64,000 bases of DNA from Struthio camelus. Taxonomy: Eukaryota > Chordata > Aves > Struthioniformes > Struthionidae. Shown in pieces: positions 23,201-36,382 of this stretch. Where the stretch lies: positions 23,172,997-23,236,996 of the forward strand of contig NC_090953.1 in assembly GCF_040807025.1 (NCBI RefSeq), in the 5' to 3' direction. Under the pieces are notes generated by a model. That model searched no databases, had not been told where the DNA came from, and saw only the letters and a program-made list of their open reading frames with translations. The translations under genes were made by a program, and so were the position numbers. Within the stretch, counting starts at the first letter, position 1. The number at the start of each line of letters is the position of its first letter.

Positions 23201-26200
23201 AAGCAGTAGAGTCACCTGAGTGCTCCGGGTCATAGCCCTTTCCTCCTGGGAAGGGAGAGAAGTGAAAGGACTGAAATAATTAGAGTTGGAGAGGAAGCAA
23301 GAGCCAGTTTGGCAGAGCTCTCCAGCCAGACCCCAGGCCAGGGGAGGTGCTGGGCCACAGCTCAGCAAGCATGCACCACCGCGGGCTTCTCTTGCAGCAG
23401 GGCTCCAGGGATCTGCCTTCTACCATGACCATGATGTTGGGGTACCCCCTCCTCCCAACCTTCTGCTGCTGGCAACACAGGAGGGGCTGGTCCGATGCCC
23501 AGGTCTCCCCCGACTGCCCAGCTCCCCCGGCTCCCTGTCCTGCAGCCTCACCCAATTCGACCACCTCCATGGGCACCGTGTGGCACAGCTCCAGGAGATC
23601 CGGGTTCTCCCGCTTCAGCTTCAGCTTCTTGCTCAGCGTCAGGGAAGGATCCTGCAAGGGCAGATGAAGGAAGGAGAGTCACCTGCCACCTACACTGGCC
23701 TCATCTGGGTCTCTCCTCCCGAACCCCAGCTACATATCCCATCATAGCCTGCCCTCCTGAGGACAGGCTGCCAAATCCTCGACCTGCTGCCTCGCCGCAG
23801 CACGCGCCAGCTCTGATCTCACCCCACAGGTGCCCTAACACTGGGTCAGCCCCAGCCCCTGCACGAGCGGGGTAACTGTGGGATGCAGCCTGCTCCACAG
23901 GAAACCAGCCTTTGTCTGAAGCTTGCGGGCCCCGTTGTAGGCTTCAAACTGAGTATTAGCGTGTTCCCCACAGCTACAAAAACAGGAAACGGGGAGCACG
24001 CAGGAGTACTAGCAGTTTGCAAAAATAGTCCTCGGGTCGTGTGAGTTTTTTCAGGCTCCTTAAAAATAGCCACCCCCTCTCCCCCGGGGCCTTGAGATCA
24101 GAGTAGCCCGACAGCAACTCAGTCCTGGGCTCTACTGCAGCCTTCCCTAGAGATTTTTGAGCTTGCGAGGTGTTTGTTTTCCTCGTCCCTTCCTCTTCAC
24201 CCTTTCACCTCTCGGCCTCAAATATACCCAGAGATTTCCTGAAGGCAGAACACGTGCATGGGCGCAGCTGAGCGCAAACGCAGCAGTGAGGCATGTGCCC
24301 TGGGAGCTGTCATAGCTCATCAGCCCAGCCACGTGCAAGCGAGCTCCGTAAGCGTGATGTTACAGCAGAACTGCTGCACGCGTTTGCCGCTTCATTGGAG
24401 GGGCAGACGTGCTCAGACATGGGTGTTTACGGCAAACGACAGCAACAGGCTCGATGGGAAAGATCCCATGCAGCAAGCGTTACGGTTGCAACGGGGAAAG
24501 TCCTTCCTGCCAGGCTGGAAAACCAGACTGTGGCTGCTGGACAGCAACCACAGCGAGGCTTTGCTCCTAGGTGTACCCTGAGCGCTGTGGCAACCTGTCC
24601 ACAGGGTTCTCAGAGCAGTAAACACCTCCTGATGCGGTACGGGGAGAGGCAGCGGGCTGTGCGAGCTCGCCAGGGGCCCTGCGACAGTGTTCTACCCCAT
24701 CAGAGCGAGGAACCAAACATGAACCGAAACCGGCCTGAACCCTGGGCTGGAACAAGTCTCTGAAGCAGAGCTGAACCAGAGGCAGAGCTTGGCACCCAGC
24801 TAAGCCCAGACGCCGAGCAGGGCACTCGGCTCAGCCCAGACTGGGATCCAGAAGCAAACCGAACCACTTCCATCACTGCTGAGCTGAAACCTGAACCAAT
24901 AACGTTTCTCAGCTCAGTCCTGCTCCCTGCACAGAAGGTGAGAGAGGCTCCTGGGGCCTGGGACAGCTGGTGAGAAGTCCTGCAGGGCTACAAGCAAACA
25001 CGTCCCTGAAATCACATCTTTCTGGAAACCTGTCTCCTCCTGGCCCAAGGCAAATCAACCAATACACAGGCAGGAGCGCGGCCTGGCTCAAGGTGAGCTG
25101 GAGAGACACTGCCAGCACTTGTTCCTGCGCAAGGTTTCCCACGGGAAGAGGGCTGAACCAGGCAGAGAGCCCCAAGGGCTGCAAATCCCCCATGCACTCT
25201 CTTAACAAAAGTCATCATGAGAAGTCAGCTGGGCCCTTAAATCACAGCTCCGGAACAGTCCTCCCTCAGGAAACTTAGGGTGAAAAATCCCATAGAAGCA
25301 GCAGTTGCACTGGGAGCTGGAAGGGAAAAGGCAAGGCCTGCGATCTTGTGGAGCGATGCTGTACAAGAAAGCACCCGCACAGTCTCCCCTTTCCTCACCT
25401 GCTCTCGATGCTTCAGGGCCTCCAGCACAGTCCGAGCCTTTTCAAAAGGAGGGATCTTCAACCTAGGAGAGCCCAGCTGTTACACGCGAGCCCCAGCTCT
25501 CTTTCGCGAGGCAGCCGAGCACTAGCCCGTGACTGCCAGCAGAGGAGCCTCAGCTGGCTCAGCTGAGGAGCCACCAAGCTCTGCCAAACACCGGCAGACC
25601 AAACGTGGCCTCTGGGCAGCGCAAGATTAAAGAGGCCTCAAGGCTTTTCAAGTGATGCTGTAGCCACCGAAGCCTGAGCAGTAACCTGGCCCAAGGGTTG
25701 ATGCAGTCAGCGCTTACAGCAAGCGGGTTCTCTGATCTCGCAGAGAGGCCGAGCGGGGCAGGCAAAGGCCCTGGTCTTCGGCCTTGGAAGACGCTGGACC
25801 CAGCGTGGTGGGAGCACAGAGGAATGCTGGTACCTGCACTGTGTGACCCGGCTGGCCACAGGGGGCCTGGGGAGCTGCCCCAGGCAGAGCTGGGGGTCCC
25901 AAGGACACCGAAGGTTGGGGGGGGAGGGGGAGGAAGGGAAGGGGAGTAGCAGAGCGGGAGCCGAGCAGCTCAGGGCTGTTATCAACGCCTAGGGCCGCGG
26001 CTCGCTCACAAAGGCTCGGGGGACCTCAGATAGCTAGTCGGAGCTACAGGCAGGAACCGCGGGGTTTTTCCTCCCTCTGCTTTCTCCTGCGGACATCGGT
26101 CACCCGCGGACCGGAGGCGGCGCCGCGTCCCCTCGGCAGGACAAGGGGACGGGGCAAGCTGGCGGCCGCGGAGGAGGACCGGCTGGCTCGACCCTCTCCT

Positions 26201-27382
26201 TTCCCGGGCGCTGGGGCCAGCTCACCTGTACAGGATCTCGGCCCGGAGGTAATTGCCGATGCCGTTGAAATACTTCTGGTTCAGGAGGGCCTCGCAGATG
26301 GGCTTGTCAAAAGCTTTGTCAGCCAGGTTCCTCAGCACGTTCTCCCTGCAAGAGAGCGCGGCGCTGGGCTGGGCTGGGCGAGAGCCGCCGCGGCCCAGCA
26401 GGCCCGGCCTGGGGGGCGGCCAGGGAGCCAGGCCCCCGGGGTGCGGGGGGGGGGGAGCGCCCGGGGGGGGGGGGAGGCCAGGCCCCTGGGGTGGGGGGGA
26501 GGTCCCGGGGGGGGGGGGAGGCCAGGCCCCCGGGGTGGGGGGGGAGCCCCTGCGGGCGGGGGGGGGAGGCCAGGCCCCTGGGGTGGGGGGGGAGCCCCTG
26601 GGGGCGGGGGGGGAGGCCAGGCCCCGGGGGGGGGGGTCCAATCTCGGGGAGGGGGGGGAGACCCGGCCCGGGGGGGGGGCCAGGCCCCCGGGGGGGGTGG
26701 GGAGGCCCGGCCCCGGGGGGGGGGTCCAATAACGGGGAGGGGGGGGAGGGAGGCCCGGCCCCCGGGGGAGTGGTCCAATCCCGGGGGGGGGGAGGCCCGG
26801 CCCCCGGGGGGGTGGTCCAATCCCGGGGGGGGTGGGGAGGCCCGGCCCCCGGGGGGGGTCCAATCCCGGGGAGGTGGGGAGGCCCGGCCCCCGGGGGGGG
26901 TCCAATCCCGGGGGGTGTGGGGAGGCCCGGCCCCCGGGGGGGGCTCACCTGAAGGCCGGGTACTCGCCGAGCACGCAGGGCCCGCGGCCCGGCTGCCAGG
27001 CGCCGCCCAGCCGCCAGCGGCCGAAGCGGCGGGCGTCGACGAAGCAGAGGGCGCGCGGCGGGCGCTCGCGCGTCAGGAAGCGGAGGTGCGCGTGGCGCGG
27101 GATGCCGCCGCCGCCGCCGCCGCCCGCCGCGCACAGCCGCAACGAGCCCGACATGCCGAAGCGCAAGACGAGCGCCAGCGGCTCCCCGGCGCCCAGCGGC
27201 GCCAGCGTCAGCCGCACCTCCTTGCCCCGCGCCGCCGCCGTGATGCGGTAGGCCGGGCTGGCGAAGGGCACGGCCGGCCCCTTGCCCACGGCCGAGCGCT
27301 CCACGCCGCCCGCGAACACCAGCCCGCCGCACACGGCGTTCACGTAGCGCTCGGCCAGCCGCAGCTCCGGGCCCTCCGGCAT
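20224..27382 (-). CDS. NEIL1: endonuclease VIII-like 1 DNA glycosylase, 11 coding exons
   Basis: Bifunctional DNA glycosylase/AP lyase that starts base-excision repair of oxidised pyrimidines in the nucleus. Exons in transcript order: 27382-26949, 26345-26226, 25462-25399, 23651-23552, 23245-23121, 22505-22478, 22073-22012, 21402-21375, 20891-20830, 20614-20410, 20243-20224. All phases join, giving 415 residues (human about 390). It begins MPEGPEL, the Fpg/Nei start in which Pro2 is the catalytic nucleophile and Glu3 the acid; Lys54 lies in ARGKEVR. The helix-two-turn-helix segment follows (FNGIGNYLRAEIL, near residue 171). Lys242, the residue recoded by A-to-I editing in human, is present as AAG. 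Exons 8-9 are a tandem copy of exons 6-7, adding 30 residues in frame with a second KSRKKR basic patch. The C-terminal tail is basic. Use of both duplicated exons in mRNA is inferred. Confidence 0.92.
20764..22585. repeat. tandem duplication within NEIL1 carrying two exons
   Basis: Two diverged copies about 1.1-1.2 kb apart: roughly 20764-21480 and 21949-22585. They match over the intron flanks as well as the exons. Each copy contains a 62-bp exon (20830-20891; 22012-22073) and a 28-bp exon (21375-21402; 22478-22505) with intact splice sites. Differences include scattered substitutions and copy-specific segments (about 21085-21290 in one, about 22141-22300 in the other), so the duplication is not brand new. 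Fresh assembly stutter is unlikely given the divergence. Confidence 0.9.
26425..26942. repeat. G-rich minisatellite filling NEIL1 intron 1
   Basis: Variable-length G-runs alternate with GAGGCCAGGCCC- and GGTCCAATCCCG-type units on the + strand (C-rich in the NEIL1 transcript). Units of roughly 35-60 bp repeat about a dozen times and occupy nearly the whole first intron (26346-26948). Long proline- or glycine-rich open frames on both strands are repeat artefacts. Confidence 0.9.
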
Positions 27383-27560
27383 CGCCGCCGCCGCTCCTGC
27401 TGCCGCCGCCGCCGCCCGCCCGCCCCGTTGCCTGGCGACACGCCCCGCTGCCTGGCGACACGCCCCGCTCACCGCCCCGCCCGCCTCCCATTGGCTGCCA
27501 GGGAGGGGTGGGCGGGCCCGGGCGCCGCGGGGCACGCCGGGAGTTGTAGTCCTTCCCCCC
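27383..27560 (-). promoter_or_regulatory. NEIL1 promoter region: CCAAT box and ZNF143/THAP11-type motif
   Basis: CpG-rich sequence upstream of the NEIL1 ATG. In the NEIL1 direction there is ACTACAACTCCCGGCGTGC (about 27533-27551), a close match to the ZNF143/THAP11 consensus, and an inverted CCAAT box at 27490-27494. A repeated GCCTGGCGACACGCCCCGCT unit lies at about 27429-27470. The COMMD4 poly(A) signal begins about 80 bp beyond the outer motif, so the promoter is compact. Function is inferred from the motifs. Confidence 0.55.
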
Positions 27561-27628
27561 CCCCAGGCTTTCCGCCCGCCGCCCGCGACACACGGCTGCA
27601 GGACACGGCCCTCGCTCTCCCCGCCGCC

Positions 27629-27634
27629 TTTATT
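27629..27634 (-). terminator. COMMD4 poly(A) signal AATAAA
   Basis: TTTATT on the + strand, AATAAA in the COMMD4 direction, about 745 bp after its stop and immediately upstream of the NEIL1 promoter motifs. The intervening 27635-28377 is taken as COMMD4 3'UTR. Confidence 0.65.
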
Positions 27635-28377
27635 GGAGCGCCCCCACGCGGGAGCGGGGGGTCTTGCCAAAAGCAGGCCCACGCGCCCCGGATCCGAGGG
27701 CCAACGCGGCAGGCAGGGAGGGTCCTTGCTGCAGGTAGCACGAGAGAAGGGATCTGCCCCAAAGGAGGACTGGGAAGTGACCGAGGCAGCAGCAGCCGGA
27801 CCCGTCCCAGCCCGTGCCAGTGAACGGCAGAGTCAGGCCAGGCAGCGGCCAAGAGGGCAGGAGGCTGTCAGAGCCCAGGGGAGCGACGCTCACCGCAGCA
27901 CGGGCAGGACGGGGTCCCCCTGCACGCCCTACCAGAGACCGGGGGGGGGCAAGGCACCCTTTTGGAGCCAAGAGCAGAGGGGCTCATCGGCTTCTGCAGG
28001 CTACCTGGAAGCAGAGCTGCCTGCAGCAAGGCAGGCTAGGCACGGGAGCGCCTGCACCCCGCAGGGCACCGACTGCCCGCAGTGCCTTTAGCCCAGCTGC
28101 GGCAGGGTGTTCCTGCTCAGAGGAAGACGCTTTCGGTCTTGGCCCTGGGAACAGGGCTGGGGAAAGGCGGGAGGGCGGCTAGAGTGTTTTGAGGAAGGAA
28201 GGAGGGAAGCAGCAGCAGGGAACGCTGCCCCCATCACCAGCCTACAGGCAAAAGAGAGAGCCAGGGTCATCTTCCCCCTCTCCACTTGGGCAGAACCCAG
28301 GGCCAAGTCGGTGCACTGAGTCCTGCCGTGAGATCCACTGGCGGGTAGCTCCTGTGGCTGCTCCTTCCTCCTGCTCC

Positions 28378-31139
<2,762 letters not shown>

Positions 31140-31186
31140 GGCGCCGCCGTCCGCCTCCGCCACCCGGAACCGCTCCCGGGCTGCGC

Positions 31187-32420
31187 GTGCGTGCGCGTGC
31201 GCGTGCGTGTGAACGTGTGCGTGAGTGTGCGTGTGTGCGTGTGCGTGCGTGTGTGCGTGTGCGTGAGTGTGCGTGTGCGCGTGTGCGTGCGTATGTGCGT
31301 ATGAGTGTGTGTGTGTGCGTATGTGTGTGTGTGCGAGCGTGAGTGTGCGCGTGTGTGTGTGTGCGCGTGTGTGTGTGTGTGTGAGCGTGCGTGTGTGAGC
31401 GTGTGTGCAAGCGTGAGTGTGCATATGTGAGTGTGTGTGCGTGTGTGTGTGTGAGTGTGTGTGCACGTATGTGTGTGTGTCTGTGTGAGCGTGTGTGTGT
31501 GAGCGTGTGTGCAAGCGTGAGTGTGCATATGTGAGTGTGTGTGCGTGTGCGTGAGTGTGTGTATGAGTGTGTGTGCGCATATGTGTGAGCGTGTGTATGT
31601 GAGTGTGTGCGTGTGTGCGCGCGTGTGTATGAGTGTGTGAGTGCGCGTATGTGTGTGAGTGCGTGTGTGAGTGTGTGTGCAAGCGTGAGTGTGCATATGT
31701 GAGTGTGTGTGCGTGTGTGTGAGTGTGTGTATGAGTGTGTGTGTGCCTGTATGAGCGTGCGTGTGTGAGTGTGTGTATGTGAGTGCGCGCGTGTGTGCGC
31801 GCGTGTGTATGAGTGTGTGAGTGCGCGTATGTGTGTGAGTGCGTGAGTGTGTGTGTGTGAGTCTATGTGAGAGTGTGTGAGTGTGCACATGCGTGTGCAT
31901 GAGTGCGTGTGTGAGTGTGCACGTGTGTGTGTGCGTGTTTGTGCGCGCGCGTATGTGTGTGTGCATATGTGTGTGCATGTGTGTGCGTGTGAGTGCGTGA
32001 GAGTATGTGGGGTGTATGACTGTGCATGTGCATGCATGTGTGTGTGTATGCCTGTGTGTGTGTGCACGTGTGTGAGTGTGCATGTGAGTGCGTGTGTGAG
32101 TGCATGAGTGTATGTACGTGCACGTGCGTGTGCATGAGTGCGTGTGGCGTGCATGTGTGTGAGTGTGCATGTGTGTGAGTGCATGTGTGTGAGTGTATGC
32201 CTACGTGTGCATGTGCATGCGTGTGAGCGTGAGCCTGTATGTGAGAATAGGTGTGTGTGAGTGCGTGCGCATGCATGTGTGTGAGCGTGTGTGTGAGAGT
32301 GAGAGTGCTTGTGTGGAGCGGGGGTGTTCTGCCTGGGTGTGCGGAGGGGTGCTGTGTGAGTGTGGGGTGTGTGGGGAGTGGTGTAGGGGGTGTGTGTGAG
32401 TGTGTGTGTGTCTGCATGCA
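31187..32420. repeat. long interrupted GT/CA microsatellite upstream of COMMD4
   Basis: About 1.2 kb made almost entirely of GT steps interrupted by GC, GA and CAT (units such as GTGTGTGAGC and GTGCATGTGTGTG). Internal blocks repeat at larger scale: a block containing GTGTGCAAGCGTGAGTGTGC occurs near 31405, 31506 and 31678. Alternating purine-pyrimidine sequence of this kind can adopt Z-DNA. Frames of up to 801 residues (His/Thr-rich) across it are not genes. Confidence 0.95.
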
Positions 32421-33235
32421 GGACAGTGCATGTGTGTGATGGGGGATGTGGGGGGTGAGGGTGTAGGGGTGTGGGGGGGGTGTAGGACAGTGCGTGTGTG
32501 TGATGGGGGATGGGGGTGAGGGTGTAGGGGTGTGTGGGGGGGGTGTAGGACAGTGCATGTGTGTGATGGGGGGTGTGGGGGGTGAGGGTGTAGGGGTGTG
32601 TGTGTGTGTCTGTGCATGCAGGACAGTGCATGTGTGTGATGGGGGTGAGGGTGAGGGTGTAGGTGTGTGGGGGGGTGTAGGACAGTGCATGTGTGTGATG
32701 GGTGTGGGGGGTGAGGGTGTAGGGGGGTGTGGGGGGGTGTAGGACAGTGCATGTGTGTGATGGGGGATGGAGGTGAGGGTGTAGGGGTGTGTGTGTGTCT
32801 GTGCATGCAGGACAGTGCATGTGTGTGATGGGGGATGGGGGTGAGGGTGTAGGGGTGTGGGGGGGGTGTAGGACAGTGCATGTGTGTGATGGGGGTGGGG
32901 GGGGTGAGGGTGTAGGGGTGTGGGGGGGGTGTAGGACAGTGCATGTGTGTGATGGGGGTGAGGGTGAGGGTGTAGGTGTGTGGGGGGGGTGTAGGACAGT
33001 GCATGTGTGTGATGGGTGTGGGGGGTGAGGGTGTAGGGGTGTGGGGGGGGTGTAGGACAGTGCATGTGTGTGATGGGGGTGGGGGGGTGAGGGTGTAGGG
33101 GTGTGGGGGGGGTGTAGGACAGTGCATGTGTGTGATGGGGGTGAGGGTGAGGGTGTAGGTGTGTGGGGGGGGTGTAGGACAGTGCATGTGTGTGATGGGG
33201 GGTGTGGGGGAGGTGAAGGTGTAGGGGTGTGTGTG
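32405..33235. repeat. G/T-rich minisatellite, about 13 copies of a 60-73 bp unit
   Basis: The core AGGACAGTGCATGTGTGTG recurs near 32421, 32486, 32547, 32621, 32679, 32740, 32810, 32871, 32932, 32992, 33054, 33115 and 33176, separated by GGGGGTGAGGGTGTAGGGGT-type spacers. The array adjoins the GT microsatellite and shares its GT-rich core, so it probably grew from it. Confidence 0.93.
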
Positions 33236-36195
33236 CGTGCACATGCGTGCGTGTGTGATCCCGCGGGCTCCGCCGCGCCGCCCCGTCCCCGCGCACAGCC
33301 GCCCCGCGCACAGCCGCCCCGCTCGAGCGCGGCGCCGCACCGCCGGTGCCAGGCGGCGGAGGGCAGGCTGTAAGAAACGCCCTTCGCGAAGGCGCCCGCC
33401 GCCTCCGTGCCCGTTCTGCGACGGCGGCCTCGGCTTTCAGTCACGGCTGGCCACGCTAACCGAATGTCCTGCGGCGGTCCCAGGCACCGTCAGAGAACAG
33501 TCGTTTGGGGCAGTGTCCTAAAACCCATGGCACTGCTCCACAGCCGCTTCTAGATTTACCAAGAACCCCTAAGTCCGGGCGTTGCAACGTGACCCCGGCC
33601 GCGGCGCCCTCGGGTGTTACGGCACCAGCAGGTTCTCCTTGCGCCGCGCTTCCGCCTCTGAGCCGGCGCTCACGCGAATCAGTCAACGTGAAATTTGGCT
33701 CTTTGCGCAGGCGATTACAGAGGGCAGTGGTCTGCTTGCACACCAGAATCGGTGACGGCAGACGGACAAACGTCACCAGACGCTCAGGCCCCTGTACGCT
33801 GTTCCAGTCGGTCGACGTGTGGCGAGCACAAAAGAGGACCGTCGTCGCCGTAGCGTGGCAATCCGATTACCTGTTTTCTTGTTACGCAAGCCGAGTAAAT
33901 ACCGGATTGCTCTAGTGTGACTTCACAAACCAAATATTTATTTCTAGTATATAAATATTATGCAATATTTGCTTCTTTGCTTTTGGGGGAAAAAAATCTA
34001 TAAACGAGGCCACTGAAAATGTAGTACAAAAGCAGGACCACTTATTTTATCACAAGTTGCACTAAATCATCGGCACCAACAAATAAACAGCAGGCGCTGT
34101 CCCATCCGCTGACATAAATAACTGCAACGCGTGAGGGGTGCAAGAGGTGACATTATTTTCAAAAAAATCCATCTACAATTGTATTTTGTTCATACTTGTG
34201 CTGTGGAGGAAAACACAATTTTTTGGTTTTTTTTTTTTTAAGTTTGCCTCAGAGTGCAAACCTCAGAGGATCATTTCTGGGGGGAGCTTAGCTGAAAAAG
34301 TCTAAAAGATTAAAAAACAACAACAACAAAAGGACTTTCCCTGCCTTCTGCCCCCCATAGCGAAGCCCCTTTTAGCAAGGCGCTTGGCTGCAGCTGTAAA
34401 CCGCCCTTCAATTTTGCAGAACGTTTTCGTAGGCATTGCACAAGCCGTGCCATTTCCCTGGAAAAATTAGAGACCGGCCAGTTTCCTCTTAAACAACTGG
34501 CCTGTTTTGTGTGTTGCACCGACTGGAAATCCGGCCCTCTCGAGCACCGCTGTCCTCAGCAGGAGAAAGGCGCACGTTTTACCTACGACGCGTGCTGGGA
34601 GCACGCCAGCTCCCGTGGCTGCACAGGACGCTTCCAGAGGGGCTGTGAAACCCCAGGCGCAGCTGGCAACGGTTAGGACGCAGCCCAGAGACCGGCAGCA
34701 AGCGCAGCATTTGCGTTTGCCGACGGAAGACGTGAGTCACCATGAGGCTCGTGCTCTAGCCCCAAGTGTTTCGCTGCAGCTCTTTAGTACCTGGCTTTGC
34801 AGCACAGAAAGGACACTGGGTGGTGGGGACTGAGCCTGAGGTGAGGCAACGCCACCCACAGACCCCTGGGAGAGGTGAGAAAGGGGCGATGGGGGAACAA
34901 GCACCCTCCTTGGGGTGGGGGGCCCCGCGGGGCAGCGAGCTGGCACCCGTCTCCAGCAGCTCCTGCAGCTCCTGCCAGGGCTTGCAGCACCCGTGACCTT
35001 CACGCTCCCATCCATCCCTGACACGCCGAGCCAGTCATTTGCCCTGACGACCTTCGACTGCCAAAAAGCCCCATCGTGTCATTTCTAGATGGCCCAGCAC
35101 ACAGTAGGGTTTTTTTGTTTTTTTCTCCTTTGCTTTTCTTTATTACAGTTCATTTTTTTCCAGGCAGAGATTTCATAATCGGCTCAAACACTTTGTTGGG
35201 ACTTCCCTCTTTTTTGCATCCTCTCTTCCATCAGCTCAAAGCAGTTAGTTCCTTCCTGTGCCTTAGCGTGTCACTTTTCTAGAAAATAAGCATTTGAAGA
35301 AAATTCTACAGAATGGTTTCCTTTTTTCCCTTCTGAGTGCAGAAGCAGCCCGTTCAGCCCTTTGGTTTATTACCTTTTGTTCATGTGCTCCAGGGCAAAT
35401 AACATCAAAGGAGATGATTCATTTCTGAGGAAGCTTGCAGCCCTTGGTTTGCAAAGTAACACATACAGACTTGAATTGACAGCCAGCAGCAGTGCTTTGC
35501 ACCCTCAGAAACCCCAAGCTCTGATTCTGTTACTCTTTGGGGACAGGGCAGGATCCTTGCCTCGTGCATGCCATTTCCAGGCAGGACATGACACAGGAGG
35601 GCAGCTGTAGCACCTTGCCCCACATCAGGTTTGCCAGGACCCAGATGTGCTGAGCTGATTTCTTGCCTTGCAGAGGGTGGGAAGGATGATGTCAGCCACA
35701 CTTTAGGGGAAGCTCTGGATTTTCAGCCTTGCACCAGTCAGCACCTCACTACCAGCAGCCTGCTGAGAGGAAGGCTACCTCCTACCAGGGAGCAAGGAGG
35801 CTGTAGACAGAGACCCTGCTCCTGGAGGAATAACCCTCACAGGGGTGCAAGAGCTGCCAGGTGACATGGGAACAAGCACCCTTGCAGAGCCCCACTGCCC
35901 TCTTGGGCAGGGGACATCTTCATCTGTCCCTACCCTTGCTGCCAAGGGCAAGGCTGCAGCTCTAGGTATCAATGTGGCCATGCACAGCCTGAATCTTTGT
36001 CCAGGGCAAGAGGCAGAGGGTGCTGAGCTGTGAAGCACTGAGCTATCTCGCCACAGCCCTCAGCCATGCTCAACAGGAGCACAGAGGTTACAGCCCTATC
36101 CTGGGCAAGAGCTCCCCGGGACAGGTAGCAGGGTCTGCCCCAGAGGAGAGGGCTCTGCACCACCATGGAAAAGGGGCAAAGGACAACTGCAACCA
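33236..36195. other. intergenic stretch, no gene recognised
   Basis: 33250-33480 is CpG-rich and could be a displaced part of the COMMD4 CpG island (inference). 33900-34330 is AT-rich, with a T run near 34222 and a short AAC repeat at 34313-34328. 34500-35060 is GC-rich unique sequence. From about 35060 CpG becomes rare. No conserved coding exon, RNA gene or transposon was recognised. Confidence 0.5.
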
Positions 36196-36217
36196 GTTCT
36201 GATGTTTTTATAAACAG

Positions 36218-36223
36218 TTTAAT
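36218..36223 (-). terminator. poly(A) signal variant ATTAAA of the SEA-mucin gene
   Basis: TTTAAT on the + strand is ATTAAA in the direction of the upstream gene, about 160 bp after its stop, in AT-rich sequence. It is the best signal downstream of the last exon. Confidence 0.5.
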
Positions 36224-36382
36224 AAAGTTAAAGATACAAATATGTTCCTTCATACAGGGACAGCCTGCACCCTTTGGGAGCAGCCGACAGTTTGAGTTGA
36301 AGTAGGGTGGCTTTTTAGTCTATCTTTCTCTCCACACAAGCACCTCAAACTCCGCTGTAGAAAGCCCATCTGCAGCAACTTC

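Noticed and set aside
26222-27823. Long Pro- or Gly-rich frames on both strands around NEIL1 exon 1
   Set aside because: They arise from the G-rich intron minisatellite and from antisense of the GC-rich coding exon. Only the frame starting MPEGPEL and the exon 2 frame match a known family.
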